Made by a program: the position numbers and the translations under genes. The notes beneath the pieces are model-generated. The model saw only the letters and a list, made by a program, of their open reading frames with translations. It did no database searches and was not told where the DNA came from. 64,000 bases of DNA from Gilvibacter sp. SZ-19 (GTDB lineage: Bacteria > Bacteroidota > Bacteroidia > Flavobacteriales > Flavobacteriaceae). The DNA is taken from NCBI RefSeq assembly GCF_002163875.1, contig NZ_CP019333.1:1494864-1558863 (forward strand), in the 5' to 3' direction. This document shows, in pieces, positions 29,872 through 39,649 of the stretch (positions are counted from its first letter, which is position 1; every line of letters begins with the position of its first letter).

Positions 29872-30807
29872 ATGAAAAAACTACTCATTGCAATTGCGGC
29901 TATCGGATTAGCAGCATGCAGCGCAGACAATTCAGAAGAAATTCAACTACAGACCACAACGGCAGATAGAGTTGCAGCGATCATGGATTTGGAACCAGAT
30001 CCTGAATTTGACAATTCTAACAGCGGACTATTTAAAGGAATCATTGCCAGCTATGACCTAAAGACCAAAGGAACGTTGGCAATAAACACCACCGAAAAAG
30101 GCGGTTTGGTAGCAGCGGCGAGATTACACAAGGTAAACGATGGGCTTGAGCGAGACGTCTATTTCGAAGGCGTTCAAGACGTGTCAGACCCGGAGCGTTT
30201 CTATTTTATTGGAGACCGCGGTTCTTTCAGCATCGTATTGAACAACGAGAAACGCCTAGTGGTAGAGCATTTTGATTTTGACGGCACCGATTCTTATGTG
30301 GTAGCCTATAAGCGCTCTCGCGGAGGTGATGTTTCTCTGGCCATGGGTACTTTCGATGACGATTATGCAACCCCTGGCGGCTTTGAAGGCAACTGGGATG
30401 CAATTCATCGCGGAGCTGTTTATACGTCTCCAGCAGGAGAGCACTCTACCTTTGCTACAGATCTTCTTATTGTGGATGAGATCGTGATCACTCAAGGGTC
30501 GAACATGTACATTAATCAAGATGGAGCACAAACGAATGACTCATTTACCGAAACCTGTTTTTACAACGAGACATTTCCGCATGTCTGGTTCTACGATACC
30601 GCCGGTTATCGTGAATTTATTGGCTACAATCAAACAACCACCTTTGCAACAAGGGTAGCTACTTGGTCTTTAGCTTATTATTTCTTTGGAGGGGAATTCA
30701 TTTACGATACGCCTGCTTGTGGAACTTCAGAAGCAGCTGGTTACGGTACTTTCAGTTGGGATGGAAACAACGGTCGCTTGCGAGTTGATACATTATCAGA
30801 CCTATAA
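29872..30807 (+). CDS. Lipoprotein of unknown function
   Basis: Predicted lipoprotein of 311 residues. The ATG at 29872 (MKKLLIAIAAIG, lipobox GLAACS with Cys16) is preferred over 29842, which would put ten hydrophilic residues before the signal. The mature part is beta-rich, with two cysteines in the C-terminal third (TETCFYN and TPACGTSE). I recognise no family and assign no function. It is a lone gene bounded by terminators on both sides. Confidence 0.7.
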   Translation: MKKLLIAIAAIGLAACSADNSEEIQLQTTTADRVAAIMDLEPDPEFDNSNSGLFKGIIASYDLKTKGTLAINTTEKGGLVAAARLHKVNDGLERDVYFEGVQDVSDPERFYFIGDRGSFSIVLNNEKRLVVEHFDFDGTDSYVVAYKRSRGGDVSLAMGTFDDDYATPGGFEGNWDAIHRGAVYTSPAGEHSTFATDLLIVDEIVITQGSNMYINQDGAQTNDSFTETCFYNETFPHVWFYDTAGYREFIGYNQTTTFATRVATWSLAYYFFGGEFIYDTPACGTSEAAGYGTFSWDGNNGRLRVDTLSDL

Positions 30808-30827
30808 TCGAACTTAACTGAGATAAG

Positions 30828-30858
30828 AAAGCCTTTCCATATCGGAAAGGCTTTTTTT
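30828..30858. terminator. Bidirectional terminator between 29872 gene and glpF
   Basis: Perfect 11-bp stem AAAGCCTTTCC / GGAAAGGCTTT with a 5-nt loop, T-run on the plus side and A-rich flank on the other. It ends both converging units. Confidence 0.88.
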
Positions 30859-30860
30859 GT

Positions 30861-31595
30861 TTATTGCATCGTTAAGTACAACAAGGCTGCAATAGCACCC
30901 CCAATTAACGGACCCACAACAGGAATCCAAGCATAGTTCCAACCAGAATCGGTCTTTCCTTTTAGCGGTAAAATAGCATGCATAATCCGCGGTCCGAGAT
31001 CTCTTGCCGGATTGATAGCATAACCAGTTGGTCCTCCTAAACTAATACCGACTGCCCATACTATAAAGGCTACAGGAATTGCTCCTAAAGATCCCAGTCC
31101 AATAATGCCTTCTTGTTCTCCAACAGAAAGCTCTGGTCCTACAATGTAAAAGACAGAGAACACCAAAACGAAGGTACCTAAGATCTCTGTCATCAGGTTT
31201 CTAAAGTTGTTGGCAATGGCTGGAGTATTACAAAAAGTGGCGCGAATTCCTAAGGCATCATCCGTAGCGTCATAATGATCTTTATGGGTTATCCAAAGGG
31301 CAAGCATCGCTGCCATAGCTCCAATGAATTGCGCCCCGATATACATCGGAACCTGCGACCATTCAAACAATCCAGCAATAGCTAGAGAAATGGTCACGGC
31401 AGGATTGATATGGGCCCCGCTGTATGGTCCTGCAATAAGAACTGCGACATAGACTGCCATGGCCCAACCTGTTGTGATTACGATCCAACCGGAATTATTT
31501 CCTTTGGTTCCTTTGAGTACCACATTACAGACCACTCCATTTCCCAATACCATTAAAATGAAGGTGCCCACAATTTCTGCTATAAAAGGAGTCAT
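30861..31595 (-). CDS. glpF: Glycerol facilitator (aquaglyceroporin)
   Basis: MIP-family channel of 244 residues for passive glycerol entry through the cytoplasmic membrane. Both pore NPA boxes are present (64-66 in AHINPAVT; 195-197 in INPARDLGPR). Asp199 after the second NPA is the residue that distinguishes glycerol facilitators from water-only aquaporins. Six membrane helices fit the family. It is the last gene of glpD-glpK-glpF, so uptake, phosphorylation and oxidation of glycerol are encoded together. Confidence 0.95.
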   Translation of the reverse strand: MTPFIAEIVGTFILMVLGNGVVCNVVLKGTKGNNSGWIVITTGWAMAVYVAVLIAGPYSGAHINPAVTISLAIAGLFEWSQVPMYIGAQFIGAMAAMLALWITHKDHYDATDDALGIRATFCNTPAIANNFRNLMTEILGTFVLVFSVFYIVGPELSVGEQEGIIGLGSLGAIPVAFIVWAVGISLGGPTGYAINPARDLGPRIMHAILPLKGKTDSGWNYAWIPVVGPLIGGAIAALLYLTMQ

Positions 31596-31615
31596 TTTTT
31601 ATATTCTTTAGTTGT

Positions 31616-33109
31616 TTATTCTATCCAATTTGCTGCGCGTTTCACCGCTTTATGCCAAGTGCTGAGATACTCTTCTACTTGAGCCCGATCCATTTCTGGC
31701 TCAAAGCTGCGGTCTATTTTCCACTGTGACTTCAAGGAGTCCAGATCTGGCCAAAACTCAACAGCCAGGCCAGCTAGATACGCTGCCCCTAGCGCAGTGA
31801 TCTCTAATAACTTTGGTCTTACTACTGGAAATCCGAAGATATCTGATTGAAACTGCATGAGTAAATTATTCGCTGTAGCACCGCCGTCTACTCGTAATTC
31901 TGCGCCGGCCACTCCAGAATCGGCTTCCATGGCTTTTACAATATCGTATACCTGGTAAGCAATACCTTCTAGCGTTGCTCTGGCAATATGCGCCTGCGTG
32001 CTCCCTCGCGTTAGTCCGACTATAGCGCCTCTTGCGTAAGGGTCCCAATGTGGTGCTCCAAGTCCGGTCAATGCAGGCACAAAATAAACGCCTCCATTGT
32101 CTGTCACACTGCTGGCCAAAGCTTCAACTTCTTTGGCATCGTCTATTAGTTTTAATCCGTCTCGGATCCATTGCACAGCAGCACCTCCTACAAAAATACT
32201 ACCCTCTAAGGCGTAGGCCACCTGATCATCGATCTGCCAGGCTATGGTTGTAAGTAGGTTGTTTTTAGAATAAACAGGCTTATCGCCGGTATTCATCAGC
32301 AAGAAACAACCCGTACCGTAAGTATTTTTCACCATCCCTTTCTCGGTACAGAGCTGACCAAAGAGAGCGGCTTGTTGGTCTCCGGCTATACCGGCAATAG
32401 GAACAGTTCCGCCAAGTATTTCACTAGCGGTTACTCCGTAGACCTCGCTGCTGGATTTTACCTGAGGCAAGACCGTTTTTGGAATGTTAAGCAGTTGCAA
32501 CAGCTCTTTATCCCAGTCTAAAGTGTGAATATTAAACAGCATGGTACGGCTGGCATTGCTCACATCGGTAACAAAGCTCTTACCATTTGTGAGTTTCCAG
32601 ATCAGCCAAGTGTCTATAGTTCCAAAGCAAAGATTGCCCTGTTTTGCTTTTTCTCTCGCACCTTCTACATTGTCCAAGATCCACTTCAGTTTGGTCCCAG
32701 AAAAGTAGGCATCGATGATCAGCCCGGTCTTTTCCTTGATATTCTCAATATGTCCATCTGCTTTGAGCTGGTCGCAATACTTTGCTGTTCGGCGATCTTG
32801 CCAAACAATGGCATTGTAGATCGGCACTCCGGTTTCTCTGTCCCAAACCACAGTAGTTTCGCGTTGGTTGGTAATACCTATGGCTGCAACGGCTTCGGAG
32901 GTGACCTGAGCCGATTTGAAGGCCTGACGTACAGCGTAGAGCTGAGACTCCCAGATCTCCATCGGATCGTGTTCTACCCAGCCTGGCTGAGGAAATATCT
33001 GTTCAAAGTCCCTTTGACCAACTCCAGCATTTGTACCGCTGTGGTCAAACAGAATAGCACGTGAAGAGGTAGTTCCTTGATCTAACGATAGTATGTACTT
33101 TTTACTCAT
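31616..33109 (-). CDS. glpK: Glycerol kinase
   Basis: Phosphorylates glycerol to glycerol-3-phosphate, trapping it after GlpF entry. FGGY-family kinase of normal length (497 residues) with the N-terminal phosphate loop [10 protein letters not shown], the QDRRT substrate loop near residue 105 and the C-terminal ATPase-fold block [13 protein letters not shown] and RVDGGAT. It lies 20 nt upstream of glpF and 10 nt downstream of glpD on the same strand. Confidence 0.97.
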   Translation of the reverse strand: MSKKYILSLDQGTTSSRAILFDHSGTNAGVGQRDFEQIFPQPGWVEHDPMEIWESQLYAVRQAFKSAQVTSEAVAAIGITNQRETTVVWDRETGVPIYNAIVWQDRRTAKYCDQLKADGHIENIKEKTGLIIDAYFSGTKLKWILDNVEGAREKAKQGNLCFGTIDTWLIWKLTNGKSFVTDVSNASRTMLFNIHTLDWDKELLQLLNIPKTVLPQVKSSSEVYGVTASEILGGTVPIAGIAGDQQAALFGQLCTEKGMVKNTYGTGCFLLMNTGDKPVYSKNNLLTTIAWQIDDQVAYALEGSIFVGGAAVQWIRDGLKLIDDAKEVEALASSVTDNGGVYFVPALTGLGAPHWDPYARGAIVGLTRGSTQAHIARATLEGIAYQVYDIVKAMEADSGVAGAELRVDGGATANNLLMQFQSDIFGFPVVRPKLLEITALGAAYLAGLAVEFWPDLDSLKSQWKIDRSFEPEMDRAQVEEYLSTWHKAVKRAANWIE

Positions 33110-33119
33110 AAATCTGTTA

Positions 33120-34688
33120 TTAATCCAGCATATATTGTGCGGCCAGATTGTTAAAGTTTTTAAGCTGTTGGTCTTGCCAAGACTGATCCTTGTTTAGTTC
33201 CGCAGCAAGTAAATTAGCAACTACTGGAGCTGCATCTACTGCAGCTCTAGCATCTAAAAATAATAATCTCACCCGTCTTGCCAGAACGTCCTCTACGGTT
33301 CTAGCCATTTCTTCTCTGGCGCTCCACACTACTTGTCCCTGGGTAAAAGGATAGTCTGGATGAATTTTTTCTGCGTATTCGGCTTTACTCGATTCAAAGT
33401 CTAAATAGGTCTCTAGCAGACTGCCGTACATCTGTAAATGAGGCAGACCAGACTCTTTTTGCTCGCTAATGTTTCCTTTAATAGGCAAGGATTTTGTGAC
33501 AGAGACCGCGGGTTTGAAATTGTAGTCCTTAATTATAGTATCTACAACATCTTCTGCCATTTTTCTGTATGTGGTCCATTTGCCGCCAACAATACTCACC
33601 ACCCCTTGTTCGCTTAGAATTTTATGGCTTCTGGAAACTTCTTTAGTGTTGGTTTCATCTTTTTTAGGTTTAGCCAATGGTCGAAGACCGACAAAAACAG
33701 ATCGTACTTCATGGCGCTCCGGCGCTCTTGTCAAGTAAGCTCCTATGGTCTCAAGTATGAATTCGATCTCCGATTCCAAGGCCACCGGTTCTATCTTCGG
33801 TTTTTTGATCAGGGTGTCTGTTGTTCCAGCCAAGACCTTACCGTTCCATGGGATGATAAAAAGCACGCGTCCGTCGGAAGTCTTAGGGATCATTAAGGCT
33901 GTATCGCTCTGCAAGAATTCGCGGTCTAGAACCAAATGCACACCTTGACTCGGAACTACGGTCTTTTTATGATTAGGGTCTTTGAGTTTTAGCACTTTGT
34001 CTGTAAAGATCCCTGCAGCATTGACCACTACTTTGGATCTTACGGTATACACCTGCTCAGTTTCCATGTCCTTGACTTCGATACCTGCTGCGGAGCCGTC
34101 TTCATTGCTTAATAATCCAACCACTCGCATATGGTTCATAACCAAGGCTCCTTGTTCTGCGGCGGTTTGAGCCAAATTAACAGCCAACCTAGCATCGTCG
34201 AACTGTCCGTCAAAGTAAGAAACACCTTTGTGTAGGCCATCACGCTTTAAGGTTGGCAAGGCCTTGATAGTCTTTTGTTTGGATATCAATTGTGATTTAC
34301 CTAGGCTGAACTTGGTGGCCAGTAGGTCGTAAAGCTTTAATCCAATCGTATAATAATAACCGCCCCACCAACTGTAATTCGGAATGATGAATTCTTGTCT
34401 TTTGAACAAGTGTTTGGCATTTTGCTCTAAAAGCCCGCGCTCTCTCAGGGCTTCTTTCACCATTTTTACATCTCCCTGCTGCAAGTACCGAACCCCACCA
34501 TGAACTAGCTTGGTACTCTTACTCGATGTGCCTTTGGCAAAGTCATACCATTCGAACAAGGCCGTTTTATAGCCGCGACTCGCCGCATCAACAGCAATAC
34601 CTAAACCGCTAGCACCACCACCTACTATTATAATGTCAAAAGGTTCTTGCTCGGCCAAACGAGCGAGTTGAGATTCTCGGGTATTCAA
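33120..34688 (-). CDS. glpD: Glycerol-3-phosphate dehydrogenase, FAD-dependent
   Basis: Membrane-associated flavoenzyme oxidising glycerol-3-phosphate to dihydroxyacetone phosphate and passing electrons to quinone. The 522 residues show the FAD-binding GGGASGLG motif near residue 24, the [17 protein letters not shown] block and a C-terminal domain of the GlpD type. The longest frame starts at a TTG (34688) and no ATG precedes the FAD motif, so a TTG start is likely. It is the first gene of glpD-glpK-glpF and is divergent from bioF. Confidence 0.95.
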   Translation of the reverse strand: MNTRESQLARLAEQEPFDIIIVGGGASGLGIAVDAASRGYKTALFEWYDFAKGTSSKSTKLVHGGVRYLQQGDVKMVKEALRERGLLEQNAKHLFKRQEFIIPNYSWWGGYYYTIGLKLYDLLATKFSLGKSQLISKQKTIKALPTLKRDGLHKGVSYFDGQFDDARLAVNLAQTAAEQGALVMNHMRVVGLLSNEDGSAAGIEVKDMETEQVYTVRSKVVVNAAGIFTDKVLKLKDPNHKKTVVPSQGVHLVLDREFLQSDTALMIPKTSDGRVLFIIPWNGKVLAGTTDTLIKKPKIEPVALESEIEFILETIGAYLTRAPERHEVRSVFVGLRPLAKPKKDETNTKEVSRSHKILSEQGVVSIVGGKWTTYRKMAEDVVDTIIKDYNFKPAVSVTKSLPIKGNISEQKESGLPHLQMYGSLLETYLDFESSKAEYAEKIHPDYPFTQGQVVWSAREEMARTVEDVLARRVRLLFLDARAAVDAAPVVANLLAAELNKDQSWQDQQLKNFNNLAAQYMLD

Positions 34689-34813
34689 TTGTTGGATTGT
34701 TGTTCTTGTTTAAAAATACCAAATAAAAAGAGCAATTTAAAGTACAATGCTGGGAATCAGGTTAAATTATCATTAGGAATCATTTGAGCGCCAACTCGTG
34801 ACGCACTAAATTG

Positions 34814-34842
34814 TTTGAGCCGGTAAAATCTCTGTATTTTTG
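34814..34842 (+). promoter_or_regulatory. Predicted bioF promoter
   Basis: TTTG (34814-34817), a 17-nt spacer and TATTTTTG (34835-34842) form a full Bacteroidota promoter. Its -7 box ends 2-5 nt before the candidate bioF ATGs, predicting a leaderless mRNA. Confidence 0.65.
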
Positions 34843-34847
34843 TGATG

Positions 34848-35984
34848 ATGAAGCAGCTTCCGGATAAATTGGCAAAACGCTTAGAGCAACGCTTGCAAAA
34901 TAATGCCTTGCGCAAATTAAGTGTTTACGATCCGACCTTCGACTTTTCTTCTAACGACTATTTAGGATTGGCTGCTGCGGAGTTTAACTCAGGAAATAAA
35001 TCACAGAAGTTCCAAGGAGCTGGCGGCTCTCGTTTACTCACAGGGAATCACAAGGCTTATGAGGTATTGGAAACACAAATTTGCAGTTTCCATCAGTCGC
35101 AGGCGGCATTGGTCTTTAATAGCGGTTATGCTGCAAATCTAGGCCTCTTGGGAGCTATTGGGCAGCGCAGGGATCATATTTTTTACGATGCATTGGCCCA
35201 TGCTTCTATTAGAGATGGCTTACAGCTTAGCAATGCCAAGAGTCTAAAGTATCGCCATAACGATTTGACGCACTTAGAAGAATTGTTAGAAAGGCACAAA
35301 GAGTCTACGGGCACCTTATATGTAGTTACAGAGTCTGTTTTTTCTATGGATGGAGACAGTCCGGATCTAGAAGCCTTGGTCAACTTGTCTGAACGTTATG
35401 GGGCCTACTTAATAGTTGATGAGGCGCATGCACTAGGTGTGATAGGAGAGCGCGGCCATGGACTTGTACAGGCTTTGCAAATGCAAGACCGAGTATTTGC
35501 AAGAATCGTGACCTTTGGGAAAGCCCTTGGATACCATGGTGCTGCGGTGCTTGGCTCAGAAGCCTTAAAGACCTATTTAGTGAATTTTGCACGTTCACTT
35601 ATCTACACTACAGCTTTAGCCCAAGACATGGTCTATTCCTTGGCAGATCGGTATACTTGGTTGTCTAAATCTACCGAAGCTCTTAAGGAGATAGAAAAAT
35701 TACATCGTAATATAGCATTATTACGATTATATACGGAAAAATATGGAGTAGACAAACACTTCATTGCATCAGATAGCGCAATCCATTCGGTAATAATCCC
35801 TGGAAATGACCGTGTAAAAACCTTGAGCGCCAGTTTAAATGAAGCAGGTTTTGGTGTACTGCCTATTCTAGCGCCAACTGTTCCCCAAGGAGTAGAACGT
35901 CTGCGGATATGTCTACACAGTTACAATGAATCTGATAGTATTGAAGGTCTTGTGGAGCGCATTGCGAGCTTTCTGAAAGATTGA
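34848..35984 (+). CDS. bioF: 8-amino-7-oxononanoate synthase
   Basis: PLP enzyme condensing pimeloyl-thioester with alanine, the first committed ring-building step of biotin synthesis. Numbered from the ATG at 34848 (378 residues), Lys225 (TFGKALGYHG) holds PLP, and Asp191 and His194 lie in VDEAHALG. The frame opens at GTG 34842 and has ATGs at 34845 and 34848. Because the -7 box ends at 34842, the GTG can hardly be in the transcript. First gene of the biotin cluster. Confidence 0.94.
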   Translation: MKQLPDKLAKRLEQRLQNNALRKLSVYDPTFDFSSNDYLGLAAAEFNSGNKSQKFQGAGGSRLLTGNHKAYEVLETQICSFHQSQAALVFNSGYAANLGLLGAIGQRRDHIFYDALAHASIRDGLQLSNAKSLKYRHNDLTHLEELLERHKESTGTLYVVTESVFSMDGDSPDLEALVNLSERYGAYLIVDEAHALGVIGERGHGLVQALQMQDRVFARIVTFGKALGYHGAAVLGSEALKTYLVNFARSLIYTTALAQDMVYSLADRYTWLSKSTEALKEIEKLHRNIALLRLYTEKYGVDKHFIASDSAIHSVIIPGNDRVKTLSASLNEAGFGVLPILAPTVPQGVERLRICLHSYNESDSIEGLVERIASFLKD

Positions 35985-36007
35985 TTCAATTTCTCTAAGA
36001 CCTTGCG

Positions 36008-36015
36008 TATTTTTG
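36008..36015 (+). promoter_or_regulatory. Predicted internal -7 box for bioD
   Basis: TATTTTTG ends 4 nt before the bioD ATG, with a TTG at 35981-35983 inside the bioF stop region (24-nt spacer, slightly long). Confidence 0.4.
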
Positions 36016-36019
36016 CACT

Positions 36020-36634
36020 ATGCAATTATTTGTCACCGGAATAGGAACAGACGTTGGGAAGACCGTAGTGGCGGCTATCCTCACCGAAGCACTTCAAGCC
36101 GATTATTGGAAACCCGTTCAAGCCGGAGATCTGGAGAATTCAGATACGCATAAAGTTAGGCGACTGATCAGCAATGATAAAACGGTCTTTCATCCATCGG
36201 CCTATGCCTTGCAAATCCCAATGAGTCCGCATGCCGCTGCAGCGATCGATGGGGTAGAGATCGGGCTAGATAAGATCAAACGCCCTAAGACAGACAATCA
36301 TTTGGTCATTGAAGGTGCTGGCGGCTTGTTGGTTCCTTTGAATAATAGCGATACCGTTCTCGACATTGCCCAGCCCAACGATCATATAATTTTGGTTTCC
36401 CGTCACTATTTGGGAAGTATCAATCACAGCTTGTTGAGCATAGCCTTGCTCAAGGCTCGAGGATTTGAAAACATCAGTCTTGTTTTCTCCGGAGATGAAC
36501 ATCCTACTACAGAGAACATCATCACAACCATGCATCCTGATGTACCTGTATTAGGACGTATAGATCAAGAACCTTACTTCGATAAGAACGTGGTCAAGGC
36601 CTACGCGGACGATTTTAAATCCAAGCTGCTATGA
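36020..36634 (+). CDS. bioD: Dethiobiotin synthetase
   Basis: ATP-dependent ligase that carboxylates diaminopelargonate to dethiobiotin. The 204 residues open with the P-loop variant GIGTDVGKT (Lys14) and retain the KPVQAGDLENSDT and EGAGGLLVPL blocks of the family. It starts 35 nt after bioF, and bioA overlaps its 3' end by 4 nt (ATGA), so translation of bioD and bioA is probably coupled. Confidence 0.95.
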   Translation: MQLFVTGIGTDVGKTVVAAILTEALQADYWKPVQAGDLENSDTHKVRRLISNDKTVFHPSAYALQIPMSPHAAAAIDGVEIGLDKIKRPKTDNHLVIEGAGGLLVPLNNSDTVLDIAQPNDHIILVSRHYLGSINHSLLSIALLKARGFENISLVFSGDEHPTTENIITTMHPDVPVLGRIDQEPYFDKNVVKAYADDFKSKLL

Positions 36635-37902
36635 GTTTGTCCGATAGAGATTCCAAACATCTTTGGCACCCGCTAACTCAGCATAAACTTGCTGGGCCGG
36701 CTTTTCCGATAACTCGGGCCAGTGGTATTTACCTTTGGGATGAAGCTGGGAATTCCTATATCGACGCTATTTCGAGTTGGTATATCAGTATGTACGGCCA
36801 TTGTAATCCGATGATTACTTCTGCCGTTGCCGAACAAATGCTGCGGATGGATCAGATAGTATTCAGTGGCTTTACGCACGAGCCTGCTATAGCAATGTCA
36901 GAAAAGCTCATGGCCTTGCTGCCTGAAAATCAACAGAAGGTTTTCCTTTCTGATAATGGCTCTACCAGTATCGAGGTTGCCGTGAAAATGGCCTTACAAT
37001 ATCACTTTAATCGCGCTGAAAAGCGCGATCTCTTAATGGCCTTTGAAAACGGCTTTCATGGCGATACCTTCGGAGCTATGTCTGTTTCAGGTTTAGATGT
37101 ATACAACGGACCTTTTAGCGATTTTTCTTTGGAGGTCAAGCGGATAACCCCTCCCAATGGATCCAACAACGAGCAGGTTTTAGAAGACCTTAAGAAGTAT
37201 TTGGCAACTGGACGTGTCGCAGCTTTTGTGTTTGAGCCATTGGTTCAAGGTGCTGCTGCTATGCAACTCAACGATGCAGCCGGTTTGTCTTCCATGATCG
37301 CGGCTTGTCATGCCGCAGGGACTCTTTGTATTGCCGATGAAGTCATGACCGGTTTCGGAAAAACAGGGACACATTTTGCCAGTGAACAGCTTAGCGAACT
37401 TCCTGATATTATCTGCTTGAGCAAGGCTCTAACCGCCGGGCTTTTGCCTATGGGACTCACTACCTGTACGCAAGCGGTTTACGATGCGTTTTACAGCGAT
37501 CAGTTAGCGGATGGGTTCTTTCACGGGCATACCTACTCTGCAAATCCTTTGGCGTGCGCTGCTGCCATTGCCGCCATGGACTTGCTTGTATCCGAAGAGA
37601 TCCAACAGAATATCCAAAAGATCATTGATTCCCATCGGGAATTCGATGCCGAGATAAAAATACATGATGCAGTGGCCTCCACCAGACAATGTGGTGTGAT
37701 CTATGCCATCGATCTTAAAAAAGATATACCGCGTTACGGTAAAGAGCGCGACGCCATTTTACAATTCTTTATGGATCGAGGGGTGTATTTAAGGCCGCTT
37801 GGCAACACTATCTATATAGTTCCTCCGTTTGTGATCCAACAAGAGGAATTGCAGAAGATTTATGAAGTTCTTAGGGAGGCCTTAGTCGCTTTCGGTGCTT
37901 AG
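36631..37902 (+). CDS. bioA: Adenosylmethionine-8-amino-7-oxononanoate aminotransferase
   Basis: PLP aminotransferase producing 7,8-diaminopelargonate, normally with S-adenosylmethionine as amino donor. The 423 residues begin with the family-specific LWHPLTQHK. Asp236 (IADEVMTG) and Lys265 (CLSKALTAG), the PLP-binding residues, are intact. It overlaps bioD by 4 nt; its 3' end overlaps the convergent Coa1-like gene by 21 nt, which separates it from the rest of the cluster. Confidence 0.95.
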   Translation: MSLSDRDSKHLWHPLTQHKLAGPAFPITRASGIYLWDEAGNSYIDAISSWYISMYGHCNPMITSAVAEQMLRMDQIVFSGFTHEPAIAMSEKLMALLPENQQKVFLSDNGSTSIEVAVKMALQYHFNRAEKRDLLMAFENGFHGDTFGAMSVSGLDVYNGPFSDFSLEVKRITPPNGSNNEQVLEDLKKYLATGRVAAFVFEPLVQGAAAMQLNDAAGLSSMIAACHAAGTLCIADEVMTGFGKTGTHFASEQLSELPDIICLSKALTAGLLPMGLTTCTQAVYDAFYSDQLADGFFHGHTYSANPLACAAAIAAMDLLVSEEIQQNIQKIIDSHREFDAEIKIHDAVASTRQCGVIYAIDLKKDIPRYGKERDAILQFFMDRGVYLRPLGNTIYIVPPFVIQQEELQKIYEVLREALVAFGA

Positions 37903-38325
37903 TAATCGGTTGTTGATCAGATCGTATTCCTGCTCGGAACCAGAAACTCTAAAACGGATGTATTTATAGGTCCACTCATCGCCAGATTTATCGCCCCAAA
38001 CCAGTATTTCTCCGCTGTTCTTTGGTCCTTTTACGGGGATCTTTAGATCTGCTGTGCCTTGGTTACCCGAATAATTGATATTCCCTTGAGCCATACCTGA
38101 CTCTTCTATAGGCTCACCCAATTGTTCTATGACCCACTCGCTTTCTTGAGCTTTTGTTAAGGCGGTCTGATAGGGCTTCGACTCTTTAAAAAGTGCCGAT
38201 ACTCCGGTGACCAATGAAACGACAAAAACTACAATTAAAACAAGCACGACTAAGCAACCTCCTGTTGGGAGTGCCCATTTCCAATTGCGTTGCCACCAAT
38301 TTTTCTGAGGTAATACTTCATCCAT
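37882..38325 (-). CDS. Coa1-family (cytochrome c oxidase assembly factor 1-like) protein
   Basis: Small membrane-anchored protein of 147 residues: positively charged N-terminus, one membrane helix (about 18-42), then a compact soluble domain. The Coa1-like signature includes QLGEPIEESG, GTADLKIPVKGPK and a C-terminal WTYKYIRFRV strand pair. Mitochondrial Coa1 helps assemble cytochrome oxidase; whether the bacterial relatives do the same is not established. It is antisense within the biotin cluster and overlaps bioA. Confidence 0.7.
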   Translation of the reverse strand: MDEVLPQKNWWQRNWKWALPTGGCLVVLVLIVVFVVSLVTGVSALFKESKPYQTALTKAQESEWVIEQLGEPIEESGMAQGNINYSGNQGTADLKIPVKGPKNSGEILVWGDKSGDEWTYKYIRFRVSGSEQEYDLINNRLLSTESD

Positions 38326-38359
38326 AGTTTCTGATGCTTCAAATGAACTTTTAAAGGCC

Positions 38360-38367
38360 TATTTTTG
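38360..38367 (+). promoter_or_regulatory. Predicted -7 box of the ketoacyl synthase gene
   Basis: TATTTTTG lies 20 nt before the ATG at 38388, in the divergent gap with the Coa1-like gene. Confidence 0.5.
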
Positions 38368-38387
38368 CAGAAATTTACAAAATTTTG

Positions 38388-39536
38388 ATGGACCACATAA
38401 GCATTTTAGGAATGTCTTCCGTGTCTGCATTGGGCAGCAGTTCTGCAGTTGTTTGGGAAAATTACCGTGCTGGTCAAGCTTTGTTTTCTAATGCAACAAC
38501 ACCATCTGGTCCTGTTGCTGTTGCTCGTTTATCGCAGCAGCTTGAGCAGGAGGTAGAACAGCTGGCTCAACAAAATCCCAATTACAAGCGACTGGACAGG
38601 ACAGCCTTGTTGGCCATATTAGCAGCTAGAGGGTCTATGGAGGGTACGCAGCCCGAGGGAAAATGGGGAGTTAATATCGGATCATCGCGTGGGGCTACCG
38701 GACTTTTTGAGAAATATCATCAAGATTTTATAAAGCGCGGGGAAGCCCATACACTATCTTCTCCCACTACCACCTTGGGGAATGTTTCTACCTGGGTGGC
38801 TCAAGATCTTCAGCTTCCGGCAATGAGCTTGGGACATTCTGTGACCTGTGCCTCTGCGATGCATGCTGTACTGAATGGAATTGCTTGGTTGCGATCTGGT
38901 ATGGTTCAGGCAATGCTGGTTGGAGGGACTGAGGCTCCACTAACTCCGTTTACCATTGCTCAAATGCAAGCCCTAAATCTTTATTCAAAAAATACAGACG
39001 GCTTTTCCTGCCGTGCCTTGGATCTCAATAAAACGGCCAACACTATGGTTTTGGGTGAGGCGGCTGCAACAGCTGTTCTAGTTTTAGGAGACCATCCGCA
39101 GGCGCAAGGACATATTTGTGGTTATGGCTGGGGTACAGAAACCTTAGATCATCATACTTCTTTAAGTAAACAAGCTGATTGCTTTCAAGATTCCATGAAA
39201 ATGGCATTAACCGCAGCAGGATTAGAAAGTGTAGATGCTGTTGTGATGCACGCTCCTGGGACCATCTTGGGCGATAAGGCGGAATACCGAGCATTACAGG
39301 AAGTTTTTGGTTCTGGCTTACCTTTTTTAGTATCGAACAAGCACCTTATTGGCCACACCTTAGGGACCTCCGGCATGCTAAGTCTGGAACTTGCCATGCT
39401 AATGCTACAACAGCAAGATTGTCCTGTAAATCCATTCTTAGAACAAGCAATAGAAAAGCCTCAGCAGTTCAAGACCGTAATGATCAACGCGGTTGGATTT
39501 GGCGGAAACGCCGTGAGTCTTATTGTATGTAAATAA
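38388..39536 (+). CDS. FabF-type beta-ketoacyl synthase within the biotin cluster
   Basis: Thiolase-fold condensing enzyme of 382 residues. The Cys-His-His set is complete: Cys154 (SVTCASAMHA), His288 (MHAPGT), Lys318 and His323 (NKHLIGH). So it should form a thioester and condense acyl chains. It differs from housekeeping FabF in a shorter length and in HAPGT replacing HGTGT. Its place between bioA and bioB suggests a role in making or extending the pimeloyl precursor; this is inference. The frame begins at TTG 38385, but the ATG one codon later is more likely the start. Confidence 0.85.
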   Translation: MDHISILGMSSVSALGSSSAVVWENYRAGQALFSNATTPSGPVAVARLSQQLEQEVEQLAQQNPNYKRLDRTALLAILAARGSMEGTQPEGKWGVNIGSSRGATGLFEKYHQDFIKRGEAHTLSSPTTTLGNVSTWVAQDLQLPAMSLGHSVTCASAMHAVLNGIAWLRSGMVQAMLVGGTEAPLTPFTIAQMQALNLYSKNTDGFSCRALDLNKTANTMVLGEAAATAVLVLGDHPQAQGHICGYGWGTETLDHHTSLSKQADCFQDSMKMALTAAGLESVDAVVMHAPGTILGDKAEYRALQEVFGSGLPFLVSNKHLIGHTLGTSGMLSLELAMLMLQQQDCPVNPFLEQAIEKPQQFKTVMINAVGFGGNAVSLIVCK

Positions 39537-39585
39537 GCCGTGAAAAACTCAGGCTTTGAACCGCAATTTATCTGCATACGAATCT

Positions 39586-39593
39586 TATATTTG
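39586..39593 (+). promoter_or_regulatory. Predicted -7 box of bioB
   Basis: TATATTTG matches TAnnTTTG, 56 nt before the bioB ATG; a TTTG lies 27 nt farther upstream, longer than the usual spacer. I see no BirA-type operator palindrome in the leader. Confidence 0.5.
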
Positions 39594-39649
39594 CATATCT
39601 AACCCAGGCTTCGGCAACCAAATTTTAACGGAGCGAGAATAGCGAAACT

